NCBI RefSeq assembly: GCF_902726565.1
Contig: NZ_CACVAF010000004.1
Location: 342,512 to 406,511 of the forward strand
DNA: 64,000 nt
Reading direction: 5' to 3'
DNA from: Yersinia vastinensis
GTDB lineage: Bacteria > Pseudomonadota > Gammaproteobacteria > Enterobacterales > Enterobacteriaceae
The stretch's first letter is position 1; every line of letters starts with the position of its first letter. Shown piece after piece: positions 18,601 to 27,919 of the stretch. A program made the translations under genes and the position numbers. The notes under the pieces were generated by a model that worked only from the letters and a program-made list of their open reading frames with translations, was not told the DNA's origin and searched no databases.

Positions 18601-21600
18601 AAGCTATCTGCTCCCGCTTTCAGGGTTGCATTCACCAGTGCCGAGGTATTTTCAGCCGCCAGTTCAAAAGTGGCGTGTCCTAATGCCAATACACCATTGA
18701 AGGCATTTTGTGCCGCGTTGGTAGTAAAGTTGAATGCATTACCTGCGGTATTTACTGCTACTGTACCCAAGCCATTAAGTTTGCTGTTAAAGTCCACTGC
18801 ATTCAGGTTGTTAATCTGCAGCAGGCTGCCATCACCTAGGTTAAAACCCGTATCGGCATTGTCATCCTGAGCATTACCCAGTGCCAGCAAGACATTGTCC
18901 AATGTCAGTGTGGAGTTATTAATCAGGTCGATGTAATCCATATTTTGGATGGTATCAACATCACTCAGCGTATACACCGAGTTATCAAAGGTCAGGGTGT
19001 CGCTACCTGTGCCACCATTCAGCGAACTGAACACGCCAGTATCAGCCAGTGTCAGATCTTTCAGAATAAATTGGTCATCGCCGCTACCGGTGGTGAAGTC
19101 AGTCCCTTCACTGCCTTTCATCAAAGTGACAGTATTATTGCCAGCCAACAGATTGACCTGGCCGATAATGCTGCCGCCCGTCTGGTTGGTAAAAGCCATG
19201 CCGGTGCCAGTATTAGTCACAACAGCTTGTTGTGCCGAACTGTTGGCGTGGATCGCGCCACTGTTAACGAAACTGGTGACATAACCGTTGTTGATATCCA
19301 CCACCGAGTTAGTTAGTGACTGTGATATCAAGTTACCAGACTGCTCGACCTCACTGGTGGTGCCTTGCACAATCAGAGCGGCACCGCCTGCGGCATCATT
19401 GACATTCACGCTGGCACCGGTTTTCAGATTCTGACTGGAATTAGTCACAATCCCTTTGCCCGCGGCGGAATTGACGTTAATCACCAAGTCAGCCGAGTCG
19501 GACATATCCAATGTGTTATCGGTAATGGTATCGCCGGTATTGGCAAACAAAATACCGGTACCACTGCCGTTCACATTGATGGTGCCCGAGTTAGTGGCCG
19601 CCATTGAAGCACCGGTACGAATACCCGCGCCATTTCCCACGGTCAACGTGGTGTCTTTTAACTGAATACCTGAAATTTCGGCTTTGTTCTCAATAGCATT
19701 ACCGGAACCACCGGCTGTCATGGTGATGGTGGCACCATCCACGGTCAGTGCCGTTGCGCCAGTATCCAGCAATACGCCATGGGCCGTACCGCCTGCTTTA
19801 GTTTCACCACTGCCGGACAAGGTCAAACTCGCTCCAGTGCCTAACAGGAAAGCGGCAGTACCATCTGTGGCGTTCACGATGCCCGAGTTATTGACTGTCG
19901 AATTAGCGCCTTGAATATTTACAGCAGTACCATTCACTGAGATCAGATTCTGGTTTGTCAGGATCCCGCCATCCACCAGCACACCCGTGCTGCCAGATTG
20001 AGTAAAGTCGATAGAACCTTTGTGGATCAACTCACCACCGTTGCGGGCAATATAACCATAGGCGCCAGAAGCGGTATTACCCGTCGTCAATACCGCAGAG
20101 CTGGTTAAGACAGACTGGCCAGTAGTCCCGGTCGCGATACCATCCAAACCGTAGTAATTACCGTCAACAATACCGGCAGTGGCCCCATTACCGCTGAGGG
20201 TCAGGCTAGCATCAGCGGTGATCGTACCGGTCGCCCCACCTTCAACTTTCACCCCGGTGGCACCTTCACCCGAGAGCACCATATCTAGTGCACCAGAGCT
20301 GAAGCTACTGCCCACTCCCGTGACCTGAATCAACGATGAATTCTGACCGGTTGCACTCATGGTTGAGGCAGTGGTTCCAGCAAAACTGGCTCCTTTATCA
20401 ACACGATACAAAGTAGAGCCTTCAGTTGACACCGTCTCAGCACCCACTGCGGTGTTATTGACACTGGCACCTGCACCATAAATCAGATATCCCACTTGTT
20501 TCTTACCTGAAACAAACTCAACCTGACCATTACCGGTGACATTAATAGTGCCCTTATCTTCAGCAACCACCCCAATAGCGCCGTCGCCCGTAAGATTCAC
20601 CTGACCGGAAAGGTTAGCCGCAGCCCCCGTCCCCACCGCTTGAATACCGTAGTTGGCCAGATTGGTGGCAGCATCAAGTCCTTTATTGACATAAATGTTA
20701 CCCGCGTTAGTCGCGGCGCTGCCTGCCAATACTTTCATGCCAACAGTATTGATACCATTGATAATAATATCGCCATTATTGACAACATTGGTGGCGTTCT
20801 GGCTGGAAGAAATACCGACATTTTGTGCTGCATTTTGCCCCGGCGTTGCACCCGCACCATTCAACTCAATCGTACCGTTCTGACTAACGGCGGTTCTGAC
20901 ACCTTGTGCAATAATTGCGGTGGAGTTTTCAGTTTTGCTGCCAATGACAATTTTACCGCCCACATTATTGATAAAAGTGGCGATATTGCTCAAATTAACA
21001 GTATCTTGAATGAGTTTAACGGCATAAGACTCTGTTTTTATTGCCAGATCAGTGACCACATCGGTTAATGAGCGCTGGGCTTGGCGGCCCACATAGACGG
21101 TGCCATTATTCTCAAAGGTAGAGCCTTTCTGAACACTCACCCCTTCGTTCAGATATCCTGCTGCAGGGGATGTATCAACAGTTGCGGCAATGTTTATTGC
21201 CCCGTTATTAACCAATGTGGAGTTGCCGTCAATAATAGCTGCGCGGGTATAAACACTGGTGCCACGTGAAGCAGTATTAATCACGCCATTGTTAGTCACT
21301 GAAGAGGTGCCATTCGCTAAAATCGCGGTATGACTCCCACTGGCGACATTCAGTGGTAATGTGGCAGACGGTATAGGTTTAAAATCCAGCATATCAGGGT
21401 TAGTCCCGGCATCCAGAACCCCTGTTGCTTCGTTAATTACCGTACTGTCTGTTGCTAAAATAATATTGGTGCCACGAACCGTTCCCGCAGCCGAACCTAA
21501 TATCCCTGCGTTATTCAATGTTGCACCGTCTTGTAGACGCACAACCGAAATATCGGTGTTAAAAGCTTGAATGTTGGCATCAGTGCCAATATTCACAATG

Positions 21601-22736
21601 GCATGCTGACCATCACCATGAATAAAGGCAACGCGGGAAGAGTCGATAATATGATTTACAGCATCATTGGCATCAATCCCCATATCGAGATAGATCGGGG
21701 TAACTTTTGGTGAGGTATTAGAGTCGTTAGTAAAATAGGCGCGTGCCAGCTCGGCCTGATAACCTTTACTGTCGAGAACAATCGCACCACTTTTAATACC
21801 TGCGATCAAATCATTGTTGTATTTTTGAAAATCAGCAAAATTTTGAACATTTTGGGCACCTAAATAAGGACTGGTGAAAGCGCCGGTAAAGTCATCAAGT
21901 ACCGCATTGGCAACTGAGGTGCTTCTGTCACGTATGTTATTGCTGTTATTACCCAGATTGACAACTGTTTTGGCATTATAATTGAGTACAGTATTCTGAG
22001 ATGATGCGTTATCTGAATCGACATAGAATCCAGAAGACGTGGTTGCTGCCGCCTCACTTTTTAAGCCACCTTTCAGAATGGCGCTAAAATAATTCGTACC
22101 ATCATTAACCCAACCAGATGCGGTACTACCAACATTCACTGTCAGGTCACTGCTATCCTGCACATGGAATAAATTACGATTCACATACTGACCATTTTCA
22201 CCGACAGCATAGGATACGGGTACCGCAAAATCGGCAAGTGGTTTAATCGACATCGCCGTGCTGCTGTACACATTAATAGTAATTAATGCACCCGTTCCTT
22301 TAGGATCAAGGAAAGTTTCAGTCACCATGTCACCTAAATTGAAAATATTTTTACTGATCAGATTCTCTGCACCATAGAGGAAATTCCCCGCTGGAATATC
22401 CCCTAGCTTACTATTTTTAAAACCGGCATCACCTCGGGCAATGTTACTAAAACTCCCCGATAAAGTATTCCCCGCGCCTGTGAAGGATTGTTCAAAATCA
22501 ACTTCAGGCGTAAATACCGGAACAGTAATATCTGCCGCAAAAGAAGAGCTGGCCCCGAATGTGAACATCAAGGCGATGGCCATCTGGCTCAGACGAGCGG
22601 GCGCTCTTAAACTTAAGGTTGTACCAATCACACCTGAACAATATGACTTGGTTTTTTTACCGGATTTGGAAAACTCTGACGCCACATCATAGCGACCTAG
22701 TGCACTATTCCAAATGACTTTAAATACTCGATTCAT
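15654..22736 (-). CDS. Giant classical (type Va) autotransporter adhesin
   Basis: A 2360-residue protein. It has an extended signal peptide (MNRVFKVIWNSALGRYDVAS is typical of the ESPR region) with cleavage near residue 67 (SSFA-AD). A very long Thr/Ser/Asn/Gly-rich passenger of about 1940 residues follows, with pertactin-like beta-helix repeats such as NSGTINVNGSGTG. A proline/glutamate spacer built from PENPEN units lies at about 2015-2035. A C-terminal autotransporter barrel of about 270 residues ends in YNF. An autochaperone-like region precedes the spacer. A Gly/Asp-rich GGTGSD motif lies mid-passenger. It resembles the Yersinia Yap and AIDA-like adhesins, but I cannot assign a named gene. 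No protease catalytic motif of the SPATE type was seen. Likely surface adhesion or aggregation; the receptor is unknown. Confidence 0.93.
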   Translation of the reverse strand: MNRVFKVIWNSALGRYDVASEFSKSGKKTKSYCSGVIGTTLSLRAPARLSQMAIALMFTFGASSSFAADITVPVFTPEVDFEQSFTGAGNTLSGSFSNIARGDAGFKNSKLGDIPAGNFLYGAENLISKNIFNLGDMVTETFLDPKGTGALITINVYSSTAMSIKPLADFAVPVSYAVGENGQYVNRNLFHVQDSSDLTVNVGSTASGWVNDGTNYFSAILKGGLKSEAAATTSSGFYVDSDNASSQNTVLNYNAKTVVNLGNNSNNIRDRSTSVANAVLDDFTGAFTSPYLGAQNVQNFADFQKYNNDLIAGIKSGAIVLDSKGYQAELARAYFTNDSNTSPKVTPIYLDMGIDANDAVNHIIDSSRVAFIHGDGQHAIVNIGTDANIQAFNTDISVVRLQDGATLNNAGILGSAAGTVRGTNIILATDSTVINEATGVLDAGTNPDMLDFKPIPSATLPLNVASGSHTAILANGTSSVTNNGVINTASRGTSVYTRAAIIDGNSTLVNNGAINIAATVDTSPAAGYLNEGVSVQKGSTFENNGTVYVGRQAQRSLTDVVTDLAIKTESYAVKLIQDTVNLSNIATFINNVGGKIVIGSKTENSTAIIAQGVRTAVSQNGTIELNGAGATPGQNAAQNVGISSSQNATNVVNNGDIIINGINTVGMKVLAGSAATNAGNIYVNKGLDAATNLANYGIQAVGTGAAANLSGQVNLTGDGAIGVVAEDKGTINVTGNGQVEFVSGKKQVGYLIYGAGASVNNTAVGAETVSTEGSTLYRVDKGASFAGTTASTMSATGQNSSLIQVTGVGSSFSSGALDMVLSGEGATGVKVEGGATGTITADASLTLSGNGATAGIVDGNYYGLDGIATGTTGQSVLTSSAVLTTGNTASGAYGYIARNGGELIHKGSIDFTQSGSTGVLVDGGILTNQNLISVNGTAVNIQGANSTVNNSGIVNATDGTAAFLLGTGASLTLSGSGETKAGGTAHGVLLDTGATALTVDGATITMTAGGSGNAIENKAEISGIQLKDTTLTVGNGAGIRTGASMAATNSGTINVNGSGTGILFANTGDTITDNTLDMSDSADLVINVNSAAGKGIVTNSSQNLKTGASVNVNDAAGGAALIVQGTTSEVEQSGNLISQSLTNSVVDINNGYVTSFVNSGAIHANSSAQQAVVTNTGTGMAFTNQTGGSIIGQVNLLAGNNTVTLMKGSEGTDFTTGSGDDQFILKDLTLADTGVFSSLNGGTGSDTLTFDNSVYTLSDVDTIQNMDYIDLINNSTLTLDNVLLALGNAQDDNADTGFNLGDGSLLQINNLNAVDFNSKLNGLGTVAVNTAGNAFNFTTNAAQNAFNGVLALGHATFELAAENTSALVNATLKAGADSFTTVGDGVQTIGGLAFDGGTVKFNTGTPGETVAKSTIHTTKEMNLLGTGTVEVNIESVDNSQTPVNPTLPIMEQDDANTLLQLATSDVAVQGNGGNLVLQDQYGNVITDATTADIAQNGTTVARGTYDYRLTSGVGNDGLYVGYGLTQVELLGSGADALSLYATNKTGPAADLSAKITGMGELAIDTGAGNTVTLSNLDNDYTGATEVRSGTLQMSNDNVLGNTSLLSLAADTAFDMNGHSQTVGELNGTGGSSLNVNGGSLTLSQGGISDGELTGKGALTIAADVLTVNGANTGLSAVTTIASGAQALLNNAAGLGDGNIINAGLLTLTSATGQLVNAISDAGSVVLQNNSDIIASGDNSLFSGLFDINNASQLTVSQAANLGTASVTNNGSLVLNSDADWALANSVTGSGSLTKNGTGTVSLTPSAAYTGQTDIKAGGLILGSNADPMTLASQQVNIANGAFMGGFGGVAGAIDNQGVLFVGNPVAPVTSILSRLAPASNVFTVGTDLTNSGTVFIGNKTSNGTGTTGNQLVVNGHYIGNNGLLHFNTALGDDNSATDSMIVNGSTSGTTNVSVDNAGGLGAKTLNGIELIQVNGQSDGNFVQSGRIVAGAYDYSLKRGVGQNASNWYLTSLGNVPVDPENPENPENPESPVNPGEEIKRPEAGSYTANLATANNMFVTRLHDRLGETQYIDALTGEQKVTSMWLRNEGGHNRSRDMSGQLKTQSNRYVMQLGGDIAQWSNNDLDRLHLGVMAGYGNSKSNTHSASGYQSDGSVDGYTTGVYGTWYANNEDKSGLYVDGWAQYSWFNNTVKGEGLATEEYKSKGVTASVESGYTFKIGENKAKNETYFIQPKAQITWMGVKADEHREANGTQVSGQGDGNIQTRLGVRSYMKGHHASDNGKDREFQPFVEANWIHNTKDFGTTMNSVEMKQAGAKNIGELKLGVEGQLNKQLNVWGNVGQQLGDKGYSDTAVMLGVKYNF

Positions 22737-23760
22737 AAAATTCTCAATTTTCTCTATATGTTATTGGTCATAATTAACGAGCAAGAGTCATACTCAACTA
22801 AAAAAATAATTGAGTTGGTAAACGCCCACTAGAAAATGGTTTAACTCTGACATTGGCTCATTAATAGGGATATTAAACTCGCTATGCCATATAGATATAT
22901 AGGAGCAGAGAACCACATGAGTAGGACGAATCCTACAAATACGAAGAAATGAATTTATTTACAATAAAAATCAATCGGTTAAAAATCGATTTAAATAAGA
23001 ATATTCTCATAACCATATAAGATTATAGAATAAGATATTTTATATTCATTATTTACACCAGTGACTCACTATAACGGCTTACGGGCACATAATAATCAAA
23101 ATAAGTTACATGCACTCAAACATAAGAATGATGTTTTTAATAAAACTCATCTTTTAAACATCACGTATTTGATTTTTTTGACTATTTTTTATAGAAAACG
23201 TGCTGATTATACATAAAAAATGATTTTTTTGGTTTTTATGATCGCAATAATGACAAATTCGATACTTTATCCTATCAATGTAATCATATCTAGGTATGAT
23301 AGAATATTGTTCTGTTGGCACTCTTAAGTCGAAGAATAAAAGATCGTTAAATAAAAATGACATTAATATAGCCATATTTACAATTAAATTTTAGTTGGAT
23401 ATGTCTTAAAAATAACTATTCATTTAAATCAGTTAAATAATCAAAATAATATAATGTTAATTATTGATAATAATTTAGCTAAAAATTAATGCAGATGAAT
23501 CTAAATGACAGAATCAGAAATCCCTTCTCGCGAATACAGCAGAACAAATCTGAGTAAGATCGGAGTAACACACTAATATTATTGATTATTTATTTAGGAA
23601 TCGATTAAGTATGTAGCAATATTTGATGAAGGCTCAACGCCAACAATAATAGGTAAAAGACTTTTATTGGTTCGGGCAGGATTGATAAGCAGGTTGGATA
23701 TCGGCATGTCACGATAAAATTTATGCCGCATCCAACCACTGCGAATACACAAGATGAAAT
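22737..23760. other. AT-rich right edge of the island
   Basis: About 1 kb with very high A+T. The left part should contain the autotransporter promoter on the minus strand. A 73-codon minus-strand frame (23154-23375) has the composition expected by chance in AT-rich DNA. Short open frames near 23505-23576 and 23606-23720 lack convincing starts and may be gene remnants. No insertion sequence, tRNA gene or clear attachment-site repeat was found at this border. Confidence 0.5.
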
Positions 23761-24381
23761 TTAGCGGAACGGTGTGGTGTCCCCCGCTCCTTCGCGGATA
23801 ACTTCAGGGGAAGAGTCTGTCAAATCAATGACGGTCGTAGGTTGCTGGCCCAATGAACCACCATGAATGATCAAATCCACTTGTTTACCTAAGTGCTCTT
23901 TGATTTCTTCTGGGTCAGATTCCGCGAAATCATTGCCCGGTAGCATCAATGTGGTCGACATCAACGGCTCACCCAAGACATCCAGCAACGCCAGCGCAAT
24001 CGGATTAGACGGCACACGTAAACCGATAGTTTTGCGTTTATCATTCATCAAACGCCGAGGAACTTCTTTGGTCGCTTTTAAGATAAAGGTGTAGTTGCCG
24101 GGTGTATTATTTTTGATCAAACGAAAAGCCGTGTTATCCACATAGGCGTAAGTGGACAGCTCTGACAAATCACGGCACATCAAGGTAAAATTATGATGAC
24201 CATCCAATTGGCGAATGCGACAGATACGTTCCATTGCCGATTTATCTTCTAAGCGGCAGCCAAGGGCATAACCAGAATCTGTCGGATACACAATCACCCC
24301 GCCTTTACGTAAAAAATCAACACTTTGGTTGATTAATCTAGGCTGTGGATTTTCCGGGTGAATATAAAAAAATTGACTCAT
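23761..24381 (-). CDS. yciO: YciO, Sua5/YrdC-family protein
   Basis: A 206-residue protein with the YrdC fold. The nucleotide-binding signature GGVIVYPTDSGYALGC is at about residues 27-42, with KRKTIGLRVPSNP further on. YrdC/Sua5 enzymes make the threonylcarbamoyl-AMP used for the tRNA t6A modification. YciO is the paralogue whose physiological role is less clear. It lacks the extra C-terminal domain of Sua5. It follows the RNase AM gene by 12 bases on the same strand, as in E. coli, so the two are probably co-transcribed. Confidence 0.93.
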   Translation of the reverse strand: MSQFFYIHPENPQPRLINQSVDFLRKGGVIVYPTDSGYALGCRLEDKSAMERICRIRQLDGHHNFTLMCRDLSELSTYAYVDNTAFRLIKNNTPGNYTFILKATKEVPRRLMNDKRKTIGLRVPSNPIALALLDVLGEPLMSTTLMLPGNDFAESDPEEIKEHLGKQVDLIIHGGSLGQQPTTVIDLTDSSPEVIREGAGDTTPFR

Positions 24382-24393
24382 GACTCTACCTCA

Positions 24394-25455
24394 TCATTCA
24401 ACGTACGAGTTGTCTGGCTCTATAGGCCAATCACGCCATACCGGCTCCACCCCAGCGGGCAGCCACAGTTTGCGGCCCAATTCAATCCAAGAGCAAGGTT
24501 GATGGAAATCAGACCCTTGGGATGCAAGTAAATTATAGTCACGCGCATATTGGGCAAGCTGCGCCCGTTCATGAGGAGCTTGCTGACACTGGGCAACTTC
24601 CATGGCATCTCCGCCATGTTCAGCAAAATGCGCCAATAACCGCTTTAGCCATTTTGCGGTTAAATCATAGCGACCAGGATGTGCTAGCACCGCTTGCCCA
24701 CCAGATTGCTTAATCGCATCAATAGCTTGTTCTATTGTACACCATTGAGCAGGAACATAACCGGTCTTACCTTTGGCTAAATATTTCTTAAAAACCTGCC
24801 CGACATTGCTGGCAAGCCCTAACTCAACCAAATAACGAGCAAAATGCCCACGAGTTACCTGGCCCCCACTCGCCAATCGGTTAGCCCCTTCCCAAGCATC
24901 AGGAATGCGCGCTTTAGCCAAACGAGCGCTTATCTCCTGCGCTCGGACATAACGGTGTTCGGATTGCTCATTCAATAATTTACAAATACTTTCATGATGG
25001 ATATCAATGCCTAGCCCCACAATATGGATCTCATGGTTTTCCCATAATGTGGAGATTTCCACCCCCGGAATAAGCCGCAATGCCAGTTGTTGCTCGGCGA
25101 TAGTCGCCGCCGCTTCTGCTAACCCCGCAGTGGTATCGTGATCGGTGATAGCCAAGACTCCCACACGCATTTGCGCAGCCCTCACGACTAATGCCGCTGG
25201 CGTCAACGAGCCGTCGGATGCCGTAGTATGACTGTGTAAATCATAGAGAGTAAAAGCCGAAGACTCAGCGACTCTATCAGGTGATTCAGCCGTATCAGCT
25301 AAAGTGGTGTTATCAGACACAACGGGTTTATTTATCAAAACGGTCTTATTAACCAAAACAGAAAATCCAGAAAAAACGTGGTTGGTTATGATACCTGCTA
25401 ATAAGGACTTTACGCACTTTAATTGAAATCCGGGCACATCAGCCCGGTAACGCAC
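24394..25455 (-). CDS. rnm: RNase AM (PHP-domain 5'-3' exoribonuclease; TrpH/YciV)
   Basis: A PHP-family phosphoesterase. Metal-binding motifs are DLHSHTTASDG, TDHDT, PGVEIS, LAHPG and GSDFH. The E. coli orthologue RNase AM (YciV/TrpH) is a 5'-3' exoribonuclease that matures 5' ends of rRNAs and degrades short oligonucleotides. No ATG precedes the domain. The open frame begins at GTG 25455 (353 residues), about 60 residues longer than E. coli. GTG 25320 (308 residues) gives a start that aligns with the E. coli N-terminus and is more likely the true one, but no clear ribosome binding site decides it. It is divergent from the trp operon and its upstream region abuts the trp promoter. Confidence 0.9.
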   Translation of the reverse strand: MRYRADVPGFQLKCVKSLLAGIITNHVFSGFSVLVNKTVLINKPVVSDNTTLADTAESPDRVAESSAFTLYDLHSHTTASDGSLTPAALVVRAAQMRVGVLAITDHDTTAGLAEAAATIAEQQLALRLIPGVEISTLWENHEIHIVGLGIDIHHESICKLLNEQSEHRYVRAQEISARLAKARIPDAWEGANRLASGGQVTRGHFARYLVELGLASNVGQVFKKYLAKGKTGYVPAQWCTIEQAIDAIKQSGGQAVLAHPGRYDLTAKWLKRLLAHFAEHGGDAMEVAQCQQAPHERAQLAQYARDYNLLASQGSDFHQPCSWIELGRKLWLPAGVEPVWRDWPIEPDNSYVE

Positions 25456-25479
25456 AATTAAAAAACAATCACTCAGGGG

Positions 25480-25508
25480 TTGACATTCACTTCGCGAACC
25501 AGTTAACT
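25480..25508 (+). promoter_or_regulatory. trp operon promoter
   Basis: TTGACA (25480-25485), a 17-base spacer and TTAACT (25503-25508) form a sigma-70 promoter. The -10 box lies inside the TrpR operator, exactly as in E. coli. Confidence 0.9.
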
Positions 25509-25513
25509 AGTAC
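25496..25513 (+). promoter_or_regulatory. TrpR operator
   Basis: GAACCAGTTAACTAGTAC differs at one position (C for T) from the E. coli trp operator and is centred on GTTAAC. Tryptophan-bound TrpR should block RNA polymerase here. Confidence 0.9.
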
Positions 25514-25577
25514 GCAAGTTCACGAGGAAACCAATGATATCCTCGAATAAAGCAATCTTAGAGAGTCGTGACTGATA

Positions 25578-25640
25578 ATGAAAACTTCCCTGATTTCCTT
25601 ACTACGTTGGTGGCACATCTCCCTCACTCGGGCGATGTAA
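25578..25640 (+). CDS. trpL: trp operon leader peptide
   Basis: A 20-codon leader starting at ATG 25578, with tandem Trp codons at positions 11 and 12 (LLRWWH) and a TAA stop at 25638-25640. Ribosome stalling at the two Trp codons under tryptophan starvation should favour an antiterminator over the terminator hairpin at 25680-25701. It was identified from the sequence and its position between the trp promoter and trpE. It is too short for ordinary gene finders. Confidence 0.93.
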   Translation: MKTSLISLLRWWHISLTRAM

Positions 25641-25679
25641 TCACGCATATCCGTCATCAGACAGTGCAGATTGCTTCAG

Positions 25680-25701
25680 CCCGCTAATAGCGGGTTTTTT
25701 T
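25680..25701 (+). terminator. trp attenuator
   Basis: CCCGCT-AAT-AGCGGG followed by seven T residues forms a classical intrinsic terminator 40 bases after the trpL stop and 60 bases before trpE. It is the 3:4 hairpin of the trp attenuator. Confidence 0.93.
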
Positions 25702-25761
25702 ATGGACAAATTTTGGCGTAATCACTTTTTCAGGATCACATCTTTTTAGGATCAATAGACA

Positions 25762-27327
25762 ATGATGCAAACTTCACGCCCTACTTTACAGTTACTCACC
25801 GCCACGGCGTGTTATCGCGATGATCCCACTGCACTGTTTCATCAGCTTTGCGGCGCTCGCCCTGCAACATTATTACTGGAGTCAGCCGAGGTAACCAGCA
25901 AACAGAACCTGAAAAGTCTGCTCATTATCGACAGCGCACTGCGTATCACTGCACTCGGGCAAAAAGTGACCATTGAGGCACTGACGCGTAATGGTGCGTC
26001 TTTATTACCCTTATTGGATGCCGCCCTACCGGCAGAAGTTAACATTCAAGTGCGCCCTAATGGCCGTGAATTAACCTTCCCCATCATTAATGAAGTGCAA
26101 GATGAAGATTCTCGCTTACAAGCACTGTCCGTTTTTGATGCTTTACGCCTGCTACTCACATTGGTCAGCACTCCAAAGACCGAGCGTGAAGCGATGTTCC
26201 TTGGGGGCCTGTTCGCATACGATTTGGTTGCTGGTTTTGAAAACTTACCACCGCTGCGTGATGAAAACCGTTGCCCCGATTTCTGTTTCTATCTGGCCGA
26301 AACCTTACTGATATTAGACCATCAACATCGTTCAACTCATTTACAAGCGAGTCTGTTCACACCGGATAGCAACGAACATCAGCGACTGACGGCCCGCTTA
26401 GAGCAGCTTAGTCATCAGTTACAACAGGCACCGCAGCCTATTCCGGCCATGTCAGTACCAGAAATGACGTTACAGTGTAACCAATCAGATGAAGAATATG
26501 GCGCGGTCGTAAGTGAGTTACAGCTTGCCATTCGTGAAGGCGAAATTTTCCAAGTGGTGCCATCCCGCCGGTTTTCTCTGCCTTGCCCCTCACCTTTAGC
26601 CGCTTACCAGACACTGAAAGACCATAACCCAAGCCCTTATATGTTCTTTATGCAGGATAATGAATTCTCTCTGTTCGGGGCTTCACCGGAAAGTGCACTG
26701 AAATACGATGCCACTAACCGCCAAATTGAAATTTACCCCATTGCGGGTACTCGCCCGCGTGGTCGCCGTACTAATGGCGAGCTGGATCGCGATTTGGACA
26801 GCCGCATTGAGCTGGAGATGCGCACTGACCATAAAGAACTCGCGGAGCACTTGATGTTGGTGGATTTAGCCCGTAATGATCTGGCGCGCATTTGTGAGCC
26901 GGGCAGCCGTTATGTCGCCGACCTGACCAAAGTTGACCGCTACTCCTTTGTCATGCATCTGGTCTCTCGCGTTGTGGGCACATTGCGCCACGATTTGGAT
27001 GTTCTACACGCCTATCAGGCCTGCATGAACATGGGCACCCTGAGCGGTGCGCCCAAAGTACGAGCCATGCAATTGATTGCTGGCAGTGAGGGTTCACGAC
27101 GTGGCAGCTACGGCGGCGCTGTCGGCTATTTTACTGCACACGGTGATTTGGATACCTGCATTGTTATCCGCTCGGCTTATGTCGAGGATGGCATTGCCAC
27201 CGTTCAAGCAGGTGCCGGTGTCGTACTCGACTCCATTCCACAGGCAGAAGCCGATGAAACCCGCAATAAAGCACGTGCTGTTTTGCGGGCAATTGCCACC
27301 GCACACCATGCCAGGGAGACCTTCTAA
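25762..27327 (+). CDS. trpE: Anthranilate synthase component I
   Basis: A 521-residue chorismate-utilising enzyme that forms anthranilate from chorismate with ammonia delivered by TrpG. The N-terminal LLES motif (residues 38-41) is the known tryptophan feedback site. The C-terminal chorismate-binding domain shows [10 protein letters not shown] and the conserved SGAPKVRAM and GGAVGY segments. Full length. The start is ATGATG at 25762, with TAGGAT upstream. The TAA stop overlaps the trpG ATG by one base, implying translational coupling and equimolar synthesis of the two subunits. Confidence 0.98.
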   Translation: MMQTSRPTLQLLTATACYRDDPTALFHQLCGARPATLLLESAEVTSKQNLKSLLIIDSALRITALGQKVTIEALTRNGASLLPLLDAALPAEVNIQVRPNGRELTFPIINEVQDEDSRLQALSVFDALRLLLTLVSTPKTEREAMFLGGLFAYDLVAGFENLPPLRDENRCPDFCFYLAETLLILDHQHRSTHLQASLFTPDSNEHQRLTARLEQLSHQLQQAPQPIPAMSVPEMTLQCNQSDEEYGAVVSELQLAIREGEIFQVVPSRRFSLPCPSPLAAYQTLKDHNPSPYMFFMQDNEFSLFGASPESALKYDATNRQIEIYPIAGTRPRGRRTNGELDRDLDSRIELEMRTDHKELAEHLMLVDLARNDLARICEPGSRYVADLTKVDRYSFVMHLVSRVVGTLRHDLDVLHAYQACMNMGTLSGAPKVRAMQLIAGSEGSRRGSYGGAVGYFTAHGDLDTCIVIRSAYVEDGIATVQAGAGVVLDSIPQAEADETRNKARAVLRAIATAHHARETF

Positions 27328-27905
27328 TGGCCGATATCTTGCTGCTCGATAATATCGATTCCTTTACTTACAACTTGGTTGACCAGCTGCGTGCCAGTGG
27401 TCATCGCGTGGTGATTTACCGTAATCATATTGCCGCAGAAACCATTATTGAGCGCCTGCAACAACTCGAACAACCTGTGCTGATGCTCTCTCCCGGCCCC
27501 GGCACACCCGCTCAGGCCGGTTGTATGCCTGAATTACTACTGCGTTTACGTGGACAATTACCCATTATCGGCATTTGCTTGGGTCACCAGGCCATTGTTG
27601 AAGCTTATGGCGGTCACGTTGGTCAGGCGGGTGAAATATTGCACGGCAAAGCTTCTGCCATTGAACACGATGGGCAAGGCATGTTTGCCAATATGCCTAA
27701 TCCATTGCCGGTTGCCCGCTACCACTCATTAGTTGGCAGCAATATCCCGACAGAATTAACCGTTAACGCCCGTTTTGGCGAGATGGTCATGGCTGTCCGC
27801 CATGATGCTCACCGGGTTTGTGGCTACCAATTCCATCCGGAATCGATTTTAACCACGCAAGGTGCCCGTTTGCTTGAGCAGACACTGGCCTGGGCGTTAG
27901 CGTAA
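27327..27905 (+). CDS. trpG: Anthranilate synthase component II, glutamine amidotransferase
   Basis: A 192-residue class I glutamine amidotransferase supplying ammonia to TrpE. The catalytic triad is visible: Cys84 in GICLGHQ, with His170 and Glu172 in QFHPES. In E. coli this domain is fused to TrpD. Here it is a separate gene ending 14 bases before trpD, the arrangement known from Serratia and Yersinia. It is translationally coupled to trpE by a one-base overlap. Confidence 0.98.
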   Translation: MADILLLDNIDSFTYNLVDQLRASGHRVVIYRNHIAAETIIERLQQLEQPVLMLSPGPGTPAQAGCMPELLLRLRGQLPIIGICLGHQAIVEAYGGHVGQAGEILHGKASAIEHDGQGMFANMPNPLPVARYHSLVGSNIPTELTVNARFGEMVMAVRHDAHRVCGYQFHPESILTTQGARLLEQTLAWALA

Positions 27906-27919
27906 TTAAGGAACATAGA

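Noticed and set aside
15714..20883. Plus-strand frames of 60-142 codons opposite the classical autotransporter
   Set aside because: They are by-products of the repetitive, GC-balanced passenger sequence; no start signals or domains.
23154..23375. 73-codon minus-strand frame in the AT-rich border region
   Set aside because: Composition dominated by Phe, Ile, Asn and Lys, as expected from AT-rich non-coding DNA; no ribosome binding site.
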